From Leptodontidium sp. MPI-SDFR-AT-0119 (taxonomy: Eukaryota; Ascomycota; Leotiomycetes; Helotiales; Leptodontidiaceae), in contig JAHLEZ010000001.1 in assembly GCA_020726505.1 (NCBI GenBank), positions 3,596,001 through 3,660,000 on the forward strand: a stretch of 64,000 nucleotides of DNA, in the 5' to 3' direction. Position 1 is the stretch's first letter, and the number at the start of each line of letters is the position of its first letter. Position numbers and translations under genes: made by a program. The notes below the pieces were generated by a model. That model was given only the letters and a program-made list of their open reading frames with translations. It made no database searches and was not told the DNA's origin. Positions 1-10,690 of the stretch are shown here, one piece after another.

Positions 1-1
1 C

Positions 2-1165
2 ATGCCCATCATTGACATGGATTCTTCTTCCCCGTTGAAAATCCAAGTGAACTATGGTCCATCCAATGAGGGGATCTATGCGGATCTTAACATCACGCTT
101 GGGGGGTTCAACGACTCGTACAATGGAACGAATGGCTCGCACATTATATGGGTAGCACCACCGAAATACTCCAACTTTTCATCATCGATAGTCGCCGTGG
201 TTGCTCCGGACCTCAAGGATGTGGGTACTGGAGTAGCATGGTATTGGACTTGTTCTATCGATGGAGGCTGGCTTCCAGCAGTGGTCAACACAACAGAATA
301 TTTCCAGGTACAGGGGTATTTTACAGATAAAACCAGTGCTTTGCTGGATGAAGGCAGCAGAGGCGGAGGGCTCGATGCGGCACATATCGTCTCTATAGAT
401 CCGGCTTGGGCTTACAATGCGACCGCAAACGCGGACCTTTTCAAACAACGCTTCGAATCCACCACCCTCAAAGACTTACTGGATCTGGCGTATATTCCTA
501 CTGATGAAGGTCAGGAGCCATGGAACGGAACAAACGACGTGTCTTCGCCAGGAATCTCCTCAATGGTCATCGGTGGAATTATTTCCACGGCCATGTCGAC
601 CGCCCTTACGGTCAATGCCGCTAACATTACATACGTGAACACCACGTACAAGAGAACGGATGAATCAATACCACGGGGCATCTGGATGACCAATATAACT
701 TCTGGCCCTCAAACCACTTTCTACAATGAATCGACTTTCCGTCCCGGGATCATCTCAGACGAAGAAGCCCGCCTACTCGCCGAACAAGACCCGAGTCGTT
801 CCTTTGTTATAGATGTTTTCGGAAAATCCCTTACTGGATACGCTTTCGAATCAGTTCCTGCTATACTTGCAACCGCCATCCTCTGTGTTTACTGTCTTTA
901 TGTTCTAATATCCATCATCGCGAGTATAGTGGTAGGAATCAGTTCCAACAGCTGGGATTCGGCGTCGGAAATCACGGCTTTGGCACTAAACTCTACTCCC
1001 CCAACGCATCTTGGATCGATTAGCGCGGGTCTGAAAACGCTGCGTGTCTTCCAGGAATCGGTGGGGGTTCTTGTGAATGAAAAAGATGAGTTGGAGTTGG
1101 TGTTTAGGGAAGCTGATGGTGGAGATGAGATGTTTAAGGCTGTAGAGAGGGGTAAGGAGTATTGA
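2..1165 (+). CDS. 3' part of a fungal membrane glycoprotein gene (5' end outside window)
   Basis: The frame is open from the window edge to a TGA at 1163-1165, so the ATG at position 2 is probably an internal Met and the gene continues to the left. The visible 387 residues are a long polar region with about ten N-x-S/T sequons (for example NITL, NGTN, NATA). One hydrophobic segment follows near residues 285-310 (AILATAILCVYCLYVLISII), then a tail of about 75 residues. This fits a type I-like membrane protein with a glycosylated outer domain and a short cytosolic tail. The segment SNSWDSASEITALALNS after the membrane span resembles large uncharacterised fungal membrane proteins. I cannot name a family or function. 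Confidence 0.7.
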   Translation: MPIIDMDSSSPLKIQVNYGPSNEGIYADLNITLGGFNDSYNGTNGSHIIWVAPPKYSNFSSSIVAVVAPDLKDVGTGVAWYWTCSIDGGWLPAVVNTTEYFQVQGYFTDKTSALLDEGSRGGGLDAAHIVSIDPAWAYNATANADLFKQRFESTTLKDLLDLAYIPTDEGQEPWNGTNDVSSPGISSMVIGGIISTAMSTALTVNAANITYVNTTYKRTDESIPRGIWMTNITSGPQTTFYNESTFRPGIISDEEARLLAEQDPSRSFVIDVFGKSLTGYAFESVPAILATAILCVYCLYVLISIIASIVVGISSNSWDSASEITALALNSTPPTHLGSISAGLKTLRVFQESVGVLVNEKDELELVFREADGGDEMFKAVERGKEY

Positions 1166-1204
1166 CGTTAGATTTAGTGTAGAACACCGGTTGACATAAT
1201 TTAA

Positions 1205-1598
1205 AATCTGCGTCGTGATCTCAGGAGGTACAGCAGTCGTGCTAGAGCCTCTGCCCAGTTCCGACCGGGAGGCCTGAAGGGCCTGTCCGTGCTAGGTCGT
1301 TGGCGGGTGACAATAAGGCTATCAAAGGGATGGTCCGTCATTTGTAACAAATACTTACATCCTCCTCCCACGGAATGAGGTATTGTTAGCTCTGGGCATT
1401 TTCTTCCATCGAGCGTCGTCCGCGAGCACGATGGTAGAGTGTAGAATGAGGGACGTTGCCATGATCTGCAAGAGCACGGTACGATCTAGGCACGCCAGGA
1501 GGTACGCCTTGCGCCAATACTTGGCTGGCTCTATCCATGTTAGCCTCCGTGGTGCTGGTCGTGAACGAGACGACTTGACTGGCAGCGGTTTGGCACAC
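1205..1598 (-). pseudogene. Relic of a pogo/CENP-B-type DNA transposase (N-terminal helix-turn-helix part)
   Basis: On the minus strand 1598-1386 encodes MDRASQVLAQGVPPGVPRSY followed by RALADHGNVPHSTLYHRARG and RRSMEENAQS, the usual start of fungal pogo-like (DDE_1) transposases with an HTH that binds the element ends. The frame then hits TAA and goes on as QYLIPWEED in the same frame. After a frame change it continues as RPSTDRPFRPPGRNWAEAL at about 1290-1230, again as in intact family members. No DDE catalytic core follows, and the next gene sits immediately beyond. This is a degraded, truncated fragment. I did not find terminal inverted repeats. Confidence 0.7.
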
Positions 1599-1599
1599 G

Positions 1600-3052
1600 T
1601 GCCTACGGAGGGTTCGAGAAACATGCTATTTATAGAGGCACAGGCTCCAGCGCCCAGGCAGCAGCGAGAACCCTACTCTTACCTCCGTACGCCACGATTC
1701 TCAGGCTTAGTCATGTATAGGGCGTACATTGGTCACGTGTGTGGTCAATCAAATTTTAGCGAGCCCGGGCGTGAACATAGTAAATCTTATCTCGGCTAAT
1801 ATACGTTACTGGGCACTGAAACATGTGGACCCCTCATCGCATCGGCGTAACTGCCGGACTACATTCTTTTTCTCTCTGAGTGTCTTTAAAATTTGGAGCC
1901 GTATTATTTCATAATAGGACCTTTCTTTGAGTGCTCCGAATTTTTAAAGCGACTTTAATAATCGCGATTAAACAGGGGGAGATAGCGGAAGCGACGATCG
2001 GTAGCATGATTGAAACGATCAAAAGCATAATCAACCGTACTCTTTTTCTTATTGCTAAGTAGTTTCCTTAGGGAGAAATAGTCAAAGAAAGTAATATAGT
2101 AATATCAACTTCATAGACTTACTGAGAAAAAATTTATGATTCCAAAACTATAGATTCGTCTCGCCACGGGGTGCGTCTCGCTACACAGGGAGAGACGTTA
2201 CTAGGATACTTTGGTCATTTGCACTGGTGGATACGACACATAAATCAGGTTGAGGGTTTTTGATTGATTTGCTATGCTATTCGGACAATGGGATTTGGCG
2301 GTCTTGCTCGGCGTCGGTGGATACAACTGGATGACCAGGATCAGATATGGGTGCGGAAAAGCACTGTAATGTAATTAATGATAATGAGCTCTTAGGAAGC
2401 TTCGGCTATCTGCTCCTTTTAATACATTATTTTCACTCAAGCTTCAAGATACTGGGTGAGTTTGCGCAGTGACATGCTTTCAATCTCAATTGTGATATTT
2501 GACAATGAGGCTTCTTCGTATGAATCTCAAGCCCTAAAGGTCTTCTGATGGCTTCTGCGAGTGTGTATGAGAGAGACCTCCACAATAAAACCACAGGCAA
2601 CTGTCGCCATTTCACCAAGGAAGTAAGTGGAGCAAGGCACACTATTGTTTATTAATCGCATTCTAGGATTCGATTCTCTATTTCTCGCTTTCTAATCCAA
2701 TCGATCGATCGGTCACTCGAATCCGGTATCTATCTATGTATTACTTACTGTACATATGTGGGTATCTCTGTGTCTCTTTCCTTGTCCATCCTCGAGTCCT
2801 CGAGTCCTGGAGTGCTGGTGTACTGGGAGACAGTCTCTTCGGCCTCGGTCTACACAGTGTAGAGTGTGGTGTTTGTGGTGTACACCCAGGTGGCGGAACC
2901 ACATTCCAGATTAACGCCTTGCTGTGCTGTGTCAGGCCAGGCCTTGGTATGACTCCCGGCTCTATCTGCCCATCCAATTCCAATCCATGCCAAACGCAGA
3001 GCAAGGTATCTCTTCAGCTGCCTTCCTGTGCCGATGGCAAGTAAAGCATTCT
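1600..3052. other. Gene-free stretch, partly AT-rich
   Basis: No supported gene. Roughly 1780-2440 is AT-rich with frequent stops in every frame, in keeping with old transposon debris next to the transposase relic. A GATC/ATCGATCG run lies near 2700. The short ORFs here lack recognisable motifs. Confidence 0.4.
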
Positions 3053-4740
3053 CTACTTGAGCATATAGAGGACGAAGAAAGCCAATAAGAGGAGTATAGC
3101 AAAAACAGGCATAACCACACCTCCCAATCCACCGCTTCCCCCTCTCAAGTTCTCACTCATCCGCGTTGCAGCAACACAACCATTCTCAATCCCTTCTTTC
3201 TCTCCCTGCTTCTCCCTTCCATCCACATCCATATCCATCCCAATCTCAGGCTCCGTAACAAACGTAACCTGCGGCGTACCACCCTTCGAAAAGCGTCTGA
3301 CAACCTGGTCGAAACTAGGTATTCTACCTTTAAACAACACGATCCTCGCCATCGGGCCAGCAACCACATTGAGGAAACTGCTTTTCCTCACTCTGTCCCC
3401 TTGTCCCTCTTCCGCTACATTATCTCCATCTTGATCATCTCCAGGTTCGCCATTCTCTCCCGTTCCAGTACCTCTTCTACTCATCCTCTCTTTCGCTACG
3501 CTCACACTATCACGACTCGCATTCAGCGGTCTACCCCTCGAACTCGTACCCGCACCACCACTACTACCAGAACCAGCAGTGGCCGAACTCGTACTCTCCA
3601 AATCCCCATCTATCGTTCCCATAACAGCATCAAGCTGATTCACAAGCTTGAGCATATACGTAAATATATATTGTGCCTCTAACACAATATCATCCTTCTC
3701 TCCCTCCGTAAGCAATATCTCCGCCTCCGCAATCCTAGCCTTAAAAAGAACCTTAAGATCATCTCCATCGTCCTGGCCAGGGAAATGGAAGAATTGTAAT
3801 CCAGGCAGGGCTTTAGCATTCGGTTCCGGGGGCGGGAGACGAGTTGGGAAAGGCCTGGTGGGCGCTGTATTCGTCTCTGAAGTTGCGGTATGTGCGGCGC
3901 GTGGAGAGGGTCGGGATGTAGACCGTGGAGGGATGAACGAGTCGTCTAGACTGTATGGTCGTATAGGCGAGGAATCTCGACTCCAGAATGCGGCGCCTTG
4001 TCCGCCTGCTTCTTTTAATGCGGCGCGGAGGTAGCGACCACCGGAGAAGAGGGCCATGTAGAGAACCCATGCGTAGGCTAGGAGGACGTGTGGGTTGGCT
4101 TCGACGGATGTTTTTGTGTGCTGGAGGAATTCGGCGAGGGGCCCAGACTGGGAGATTGCTTCTTGTTGGAGGGCGAGGAGGTGTGTGGGTGTGAGGGTTA
4201 GGGTGCGGATGTCGGAGAGGAGACGCCCAGCGCGGAGGAGACCTGGGAGATGGAGGTGTGCGAGGAGGGAGTGTGTTCGTGTGCAGATTTTAGGGGTGTG
4301 GAGGGCGGATGCTGGATCTTTTGGGTCTGGCAAGGGGGATTCGGGATCGCATGCTTCATCGTGTGAGGTTTGGAGGCTGGTGGGGAGTTGGGCGGAGCAG
4401 AGGAGGGAGCCCCAGAGGTCTTCGAAGGTGCTGTAGATGGGTAAAATGTGTAGGAGTCCCGAGACGTACGTTGAGGGGTTGGTGGTGTAGGGCGGGAGGG
4501 CGAGGGGGAGGCGTGTGAGGATTAGACGGTTGAGTTGGGTGTGTAGAGGGCGGGTTGATTTGTTTACTGTTAGAGAGGTTGTTAGTGAGTGCGTCTTGGG
4601 TTTGGCAGAGGGGAGGAGGGGGGGGGGGATATACTTCTCTCGGAGAGGGAATGCGGGTTTATTGGTGGTGAAGGTAGAGGAGACGGCGTTGGGATGGTAG
4701 AGTGGGAAGACATATTGCCGCTCTCATGGTGTGTGGACAT
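3053..4740 (-). CDS. Heme-oxygenase-like protein with C-terminal membrane anchor
   Basis: Two exons: 4740-4635 and 4566-3053, 539 aa. The 68-nt intron has a GTATAT donor, a CACTAAC branch site and an AACAG acceptor, and it keeps phase. Exon 1 alone encodes a Ser/Pro-rich leader. Exon 2 opens with STRPLHTQLNRLILTRLPLA, the helix carrying the proximal heme-ligand His of the heme oxygenase fold (about His44), then LLHILPIYSTFEDLW. The distal helix is seen in AYAWVLYMALFSGGRYLRA, matching the SGG motif of the family. A low-complexity linker precedes a terminal hydrophobic anchor (VVMPVFAILLLLAFFVLYML), so ER tail anchoring is likely. Heme oxygenases open heme to biliverdin, CO and iron; activity of this long fungal form is inferred. 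A second in-frame ATG lies nine codons downstream of the first. Confidence 0.8.
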
Positions 4741-6101
4741 TAAACAAAAAGAAGGAGGTAATAATATTTGTACTTGTAGGGAACGTAGGGGTGTAGGTAG
4801 GTACGTAAGTAGAGTCGAGGGAGGATTGAAGAAGACAGGTGTGAATGATAGAGGGGTTTTCGTAGGGTTTGTTATTCATTCACACACTTGGGTGTAGGTG
4901 TAAGTAAATAGGTACTGTATGTAGATGATAGCTCCTTCGATAGTTTGAGATTCGAGCAAGTACAGTGCGATGCGCTTTGATCCTCCCTCTCCCGTCGCCT
5001 CGATGCTCTCGATAAAGTCTATTTCAACAAGACTGCACCAAAACGGAGGACAGAGCGAGGTGATGCGAGATCGATCGGGAAAGGAAATGTTCCAAGAATC
5101 CAAGATGGAATAAACATGAGAGAAAAGAAGAAGAAAAAGAAAAAGAAAGCGATACTTAGGTAGAGCGCTGGTCAATATTGAGGCTGCTGGGCTGCTCGCG
5201 GCAGGATGGTGTCATTGGTGTGGTGGTTCCTGGTGTGGTCTGGAAGTGGGAATCCTGGTCCGTTCCCGGCTTACCAGATCGATCGATCGCATCTTTTTCA
5301 TATCCGTGGCTTTGTTTTCAGGTCAAAGAGTTGGCTTGAAAGAAGCCCGATCGTGGTGTTGTTGATGTTGTTTTGGTATGATTTTGCAGCCGAAGAGAAA
5401 AGTTGAGGAGGAAGGAAAAGGGAAAGTAAGTAAATGTAAGAAAAGTATCCCTTGTCTTGTACACTTACTTGTGTCCCACCTCGCGTGCTGACACAGCAGA
5501 AGGCCGATGATCCGACATTCGGGATCGACAATTTGATTCGTGCTTCTCGTCAGAAATGCCATCTCGGACCCGTAACGAGGTATCGAATTGATACGAGATT
5601 CCCATCTCAGCCTGGGGTGACCGGCCGACCCTCTGTGGACCAGGGAATTAATTATGTGGGTGTGCCAGTGCACGCACGGTCATGTGGGGAGACTGCCCGG
5701 CTTGATCGGTTTTTGAGGGCATTCCCATCTTGGTGGTATCTACCAGTGGCCGACCTTTTTTCCCGTTCTTTGTTCTTGCTCATTGCGCATGATGCTGTAA
5801 TGGGATTCTGCATCTATTGTGGACGAATTGCAAGTGATGTAGTTATCGTATGACATTTGTTCTATTCTATTCCACCGTCCCTCGGTCTGTTGCTGTCAGC
5901 CAATCGAGGTTCGCTGCCTAAATCCCGCAGAATCCTTCTTGTTGGTTTGCAGGTGCAAATATAGTACTCTTCTTCTCCTCTGCTTTATGATAACGACTAT
6001 TGTTTCAATTGCATCTGTTTCATACAGTTAACATTGGTTGCTATCCCTCTCCCAGTTATTTCAAGTCAGTCCATCAATTCTCAGTTGATGCAGCACTGAT
6101 C
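4741..6101. other. Divergent intergenic region between heme oxygenase and 2EXR-like genes
   Basis: Shared 5' region of a minus-strand and a plus-strand gene, 1.36 kb. It holds an A/G-rich tract at about 5115-5150 and a short GATCGATCGATC run at 5279-5290. The 133-codon open frame at 5452-5853 shows no domain, signal peptide or bias I would trust. Promoters of both genes must lie here; I cannot define their elements. Confidence 0.35.
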
Positions 6102-7043
6102 ATGGATCTCGTCTCAAACCAATACACCACTGCTCCAGCAGTGCAGCCATCTCTACCGCCCTTCTTGAAACTCTCTAGAGAGATCCGCGACCTCGTCTAC
6201 CTCACCGTCCTCGAATCAATCGACGAAGCTCCATCAAGTCCAAGTTCATGCGGGCCACGACTAGATCTCGGGTACCAAGGCTATAGAGGAGCAGACTGGC
6301 CCGATCCATGCAAATACAAGCAACCTCCGCTCGACTTTGGTACTCTGAGCGAATGGAACCGATACTCCGAGACACCAGTCCAAGTCAACAGTCGTGCGCT
6401 CCTCCTCGTCAACCACCAAATACACGCCGAGACGAAAGAGGCGATATCTCGTCTCAAAGCTTCACATGGCCTCAAGTATGTACTCGACTGCATCATCGAG
6501 AACGAGAATGTCCTGTATCCGACATGGCTTCACGTCCCCGCCGTCTCATCTCACGTCGATGTCGTAGAGACGCAGATCCGAGCCTGCGGAGCCTGGATCG
6601 GAGAAAGAGAATCTGGCTGGCGAGCAGGTTGCGGAGGTTTCTTCCACATGATCTGGTCACTCCTCGAACTACTTCAGCGGTTCCTAGTTCGCGGTCCTGA
6701 TTTCCTCTCCCAGCCGAAAGTAGGAGGGATTAAAGTCGGGGTGCTGGTGTTGAATATCATCACTCCGGAAGAACCTGAGGGGGGTTTTATCCCGATTGAG
6801 AATTTCATCGGGTCTTCGGAGAGGAAGCATGGCTTGATTCACCCAGAGAGTATGGCGCAGATGCTGGATGTGCATATTGGTGCTAGGTTGTTGCCTTATG
6901 CTTGTGGCGGGGTTAAGGAAAGGGATAGGATTCTGTATCGTATTATGAAGTTGGGGGAGTTTATTGAGAGGATTGAGATTCGCGTTGATGGCATTGAGAG
7001 GAAAGCTTGGGATCTGGGGAAGTTGAGTTACACTGTAAGGTAG
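6102..7043 (+). CDS. 2EXR/F-box-like fungal protein
   Basis: Single exon, 313 aa, starting at the ATG of MDLVSNQYTT; the frame is open further upstream but without a better start. Near residue 20 the motif LPPFLKLSREIRDLVYLTVL matches the L-P-x-E-I-R-x-x-I-Y core of the many fungal 2EXR and F-box-like proteins. LLLVNHQIHAETKEAI follows at about residue 100, the usual second conserved block (N-x-Q-I-x-x-E). The rest is helical and unmarked, ending KLSYTVR. These families are large in Pezizomycotina and mostly unstudied; if it is a true F-box it would link a substrate to an SCF ubiquitin ligase, but the F-box itself is not clear. Confidence 0.7.
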   Translation: MDLVSNQYTTAPAVQPSLPPFLKLSREIRDLVYLTVLESIDEAPSSPSSCGPRLDLGYQGYRGADWPDPCKYKQPPLDFGTLSEWNRYSETPVQVNSRALLLVNHQIHAETKEAISRLKASHGLKYVLDCIIENENVLYPTWLHVPAVSSHVDVVETQIRACGAWIGERESGWRAGCGGFFHMIWSLLELLQRFLVRGPDFLSQPKVGGIKVGVLVLNIITPEEPEGGFIPIENFIGSSERKHGLIHPESMAQMLDVHIGARLLPYACGGVKERDRILYRIMKLGEFIERIEIRVDGIERKAWDLGKLSYTVR

Positions 7044-7544
7044 AAACGATGGGTGGAATTTGAGGAGGCTATTTTCTTACGCTGCGAGCAAGGGGTTTCA
7101 TTGTAAGCTTTTCTTACAGCTCGGCGACTAGGGAATTGTTGGAATGAAAATAAGGCTTATTTCGCAGATCTTAGTCGTACGTAGGCGAGTTCCTAGTCTT
7201 TGTTCTACCCAGGCTGCTGTAATCTAGCTTTGTCAGGGTATCACAGGGAACGGTTCGACATCAAACCACAACCTCCACAAACTGGCCCTGTGAACATCTC
7301 CTGTGTCATTCATATTAATCTTATTTACTATTTCCAGACATCAAAGATGGTCGCCAAGGCAGGGGACGGGAATGTGCTTACATGGGATCAATATTGACAT
7401 TCATTTGCTACAGCAACTAGTTTCTTCAAATTCGTCAACTCTCGCATAAGTCGGTGATGTCTTGTCAAAGAATATCTCTATTAACATTTCTTTCTCCTAA
7501 GAAAATTCTCTAGCTTTCAACCACCAACGCAGCATAAATCCACA
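7044..7544. other. Intergenic, no feature seen
   Basis: About 500 bases between the 2EXR-like gene and the monooxygenase pseudogene. I see no gene, repeat or clear regulatory site. Confidence 0.4.
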
Positions 7545-9365
7545 ATGGATCAAATCGACCTCGTCGTCATCAGAGCAGGTAAATGATAGTTCTTCCCAGC
7601 CTCAAACCCCCAAATTAACAATCCCCAGGCTTCCACGGTCTAATATTCGCAAAGACCTACCTAGACGTCCACCCCTCCGCAAACGTAACCATCTACAACA
7701 CAGCTTCCAGCGTCGGCGGAGTCTGGGCAAAAGAGAACCTCTACCCGGGTCTGAAAACGAATAACATGCTCGGTACATACGAATTCAGCGATTACCCCAT
7801 GGACTCAGAGACTTATGGTGTCAAGATCGGAGAACATATTCCTGGCACTGTGGTCCATCGGTACCTTACTAATTTTGCTGAACATTTTGGGATTTATAAG
7901 AGGATTCGGTTTGGGATGAGAGTTGAGTCGGCGGAACGGAGGGGTGGGGAGGGGTGGGTTTTAACTACTTCTTCTTTTGCTTCTTCTAATTCTTCTTTCT
8001 CGCCAACGAGTTCAAACCCCAACGGGGTAGAGAGAACTCAAGTACTAGCTACGAAACTTATAGTGGCTACTAGTCTAATGACGGATCCTATCATGCCTAA
8101 GTTTCAAGGGCGTGAGGATTTCGAAGCGCCGGTTTTTCATAGTAAATATTTTGGGAGGAATCTCGATACCTTGGAGACTGCGGAACGAGTTACGGTGTTA
8201 GGGGGGATGAAATCGGCTTTTGATGTGGCGTATGCTTATGCTTCGAGGGGGGTGCGGGTTGATATGGTTGTGAGGGAGTCGGGACATGGTCCGATTTGGA
8301 GTAAGTTGTCTGTTTTTGGGACGATTTCATATATGTTCTTTTCTTTCTTAGGGAGGCAGAACTGTAAACTGCAAGATCTTACATACTGATGCATTTCTAG
8401 TTGCTCCACCACACGCAACGCCAATCAAACTCCAAGTCGAGAAACTCATCACCACACGCCTCATAACTGGTTCAGCCCCTGCGTCTGGGATTCTGCATCG
8501 GGGTACAAGTTCATCCGCTCATTCCTAAAAAGCACATTCATTGGGCGATATCTCATCAATAAGTTCTGGTCCACTCTCGAAAGCGATATCCTCCACCTCA
8601 ACGACTACGATTCACACCCAGAGACAGCAAAGTTCAAGCTGTGGACGAAGATGTTCTTCATAGGCTCCATCAATGGGGTATTGAACTACGAGAATGATAT
8701 CTTTGACCTAGTTAGGAACGGAACAGTGAGGGTGCATATAAGCGACATTGCCTCACTGGGACGGAAAACAGTTAATTTGATGAATGGAGAGATGTTGAGG
8801 AGCGATAACTTGATATGCTGTACGGGTTGGAAACATACTCCACCTCTTACTTTCTTGCCAGCCGGTATCGAGACTTCACTCGGTCTTCCGCATTCTGTTG
8901 AACCCGATTCTGTGTCGACGCTCGAACAGCGCGCTGATGAAGAAATACTATAGCGATTTCCTAGCTTGAGAGACGCACCTCCGGGGAATTTGAAAGGTAA
9001 ACCTCTCCCGGGCGTCTCTCCTAGGGAGAATATGTCCTTGTATCAACTCTACCGCTTCATGGTCCTGCCATCATTCATCGCGACAAGGGATATAGCGTTC
9101 GCGGGACATATGTTGAGTATCCTGACACCGACACGAGTGCAGATCCAGGCGTTGTGGACATCTGCTTTTTTTTCTGACGAGGTTGGCTAGTTTGAAAACG
9201 CCGCTGATGGAGGAGAAGATGGAAGAGGTGCGGTATGAAGCGGTGTTGTGGAATCGGCTTGGGAGGTGGAGTTTTCCTCAGGGCTGGGGAGTGAGGTTCC
9301 CTGAGAGTGTGTTTGAGGAGGTGGCGTATTTGGGGTGTAAGGTAAGGAGGAAGGGGAGCTGGTAG
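7545..9365 (+). pseudogene. Decayed flavin-containing monooxygenase-like gene
   Basis: Intact structure would be exon 7545-7578, intron 7579-7628, exon 7629-8300, intron 8301-8400 (GTAAGT donor, CTGAT branch, TAG acceptor) and a last exon from 8401 to about 9365. The protein matches FAD/NADPH monooxygenases of the FMO/Baeyer-Villiger type: Rossmann start, VGGVWAKENLYPGLKTNN, VLGGMKSAFDVAYAYA, ICCTGWKHTPP. Three lesions break it: a one-base loss near 8467 (the frame resumes as WFSPCVWDSASGYKF), an in-frame TAG at 8951-8953 between DEEIL and RFPSLRDAPPGN, and one extra T in a T8 run (9166-9173), after which LASLKTPLMEEKMEE continues in the next frame. The first FAD motif reads RAGFHG instead of GAGxxG, and the ATG motif reads ATS. 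A functional enzyme is unlikely. Confidence 0.85.
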
Positions 9366-10185
9366 AGGGAGGTGAGTGAGCCATATGGGGTGGGTGATTA
9401 TAGGGGGTTGGTTAGAGAGTGGATGAGAAATCGTGGGGTGAAGGGAGAGGAGAGATTGGTGAATGGTGTTTGATAGTTTGGAGATGGATTTGTATATGTC
9501 GGAAACAATACCATGTACAAGTGTTGTCAGAGTCGCTGATAGCAGTGGTGTCTCGGGTTAAAAGTAACCCCGCTATTCATTTCTATCATCTATACCTACG
9601 AAATTAACCTTCTTCACAAACGGGGATACAGGCTAGTTAGGAAAGACTCCTTCCCGCCTTTCGAGGCGTTTGTTGACATCGTAGATCGGGCTGCTAAGCG
9701 AGGCAAACCATATCCACCCAAAAACCATCGAGGAAGAGGAATTCGAAATAAGAAAGAATACTAGCAAGCTCTATAAAAACCCAGAAGAAAGATTCGAAAT
9801 GTCTAAGGATATACTCCGGACTTTACTAGCGATGTCCAATTTGCTTATTTGGCTATGTATACAAGGTACTTTCCTGTAATCTTTACGGAATAGAGCCAAC
9901 GATAGTTGGCTCGTGAATTATTCACCCCTATTGGCTTTCAAATTGAGTTTATCTATGATTCCAGTGTCATTTGAATGGGTCTAATGTACTACATAAAGTG
10001 ACTTCAAAGGAGAATGTAATATCGGTATAGGGCCGCCCCCATCTAATCTAAAAATCTCAATTTCCAAGAAGGTAAAAAAAGAAGAGCTATGTTGAATAGC
10101 CACCTAACTCATCCCACCCTCTCGCTCTCTCCTTCGCACCATCCTCGCCACCCGTTCTTCTATTTCGAGATAGCGAATTGCAGAT
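9366..10185. other. Intergenic with a short coding-like remnant
   Basis: Mostly featureless and moderately AT-rich. On the plus strand about 9607-9760 reads as an open stretch NLLHKRGYRLVRKDSFPP, then FEAFVDIVDRAAKRGKPYPP, ending RNKKEY and a stop. No ATG or splice context makes it a gene. It looks like an old coding fragment of unknown origin. Confidence 0.35.
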
Positions 10186-10690
10186 TCACTTGCAGACCAC
10201 GCTGATAGACTGGACATCCGGTCCAAGAGCAGCACACTCGTTCGCACGGTGATTCTCCCAGCTGGTCTCCTGGAAGAACTTTAAGTCGCTACATGCTTCA
10301 TCTTCCCAGAGGGTAGCTAGATGTATCGCATCATTATCAGCATGTTGTTTCTAAATTTCCAAACCTCTTTCCCATTCTAGCCATGCAGTATTAAGGGCCA
10401 AGGAGTTAGATAAAACGGTCTAGCTTACCAACACAACCATTCTTCAAGGCCGTGACCTTCAAGCTCTTGCCGCATCCAGCAGGAACGACTTTACATCCTT
10501 CAGTGATATCGAAGTTGTGCGCGCAGAAGTGGTTCGGGATCTTATCTTTTGAGAGACAGCCACCGTCGTCCCAGATGTCTGTTGTGCCTACTACGTCGCC
10601 TGGGGCGCGAATGGCGTTTCGGGTAGATGGGGAGGCTAGAGCGGTGATTGCTAGAAGGAGGGTTGTGAAGAGGGCGGTTGGGTTGTACAT
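10186..10690 (-). CDS. Small secreted cysteine-rich protein (130 aa, 8 Cys)
   Basis: Two exons: 10690-10429 and 10316-10186, joined in phase across a 112-nt intron (GTAAGC donor, CTGATAA branch, ATCTAG acceptor). Residues 1-19 (MYNPTALFTTLLLAITALA) are a clear signal peptide. The mature part is about 110 residues with eight cysteines: five in exon 1 (GGC, HFC, EGC, AGC, NGC) and three in exon 2 (EAC, NEC, VVC). An even number suggests four disulphides. Exon 1 alone would leave five. The protein ends VVCK. Size, signal peptide and cysteine content fit fungal small secreted proteins, some of which are effectors. I recognise no family and do not claim a role. Confidence 0.75.

Noticed and set aside
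1383..1799. 138-codon plus-strand frame
   Set aside because: Antisense to the transposase relic; the minus strand gives the recognisable transposase motif.
4618..4628. Frameshift in the 11-G/C run of the heme-oxygenase gene
   Set aside because: A canonical 68-nt intron with donor, branch site and acceptor removes the tract and restores frame, so no mutation is needed.
5452..5853. 133-codon plus-strand frame upstream of the 2EXR-like gene
   Set aside because: No domain, signal peptide or splice partner; composition looks random.
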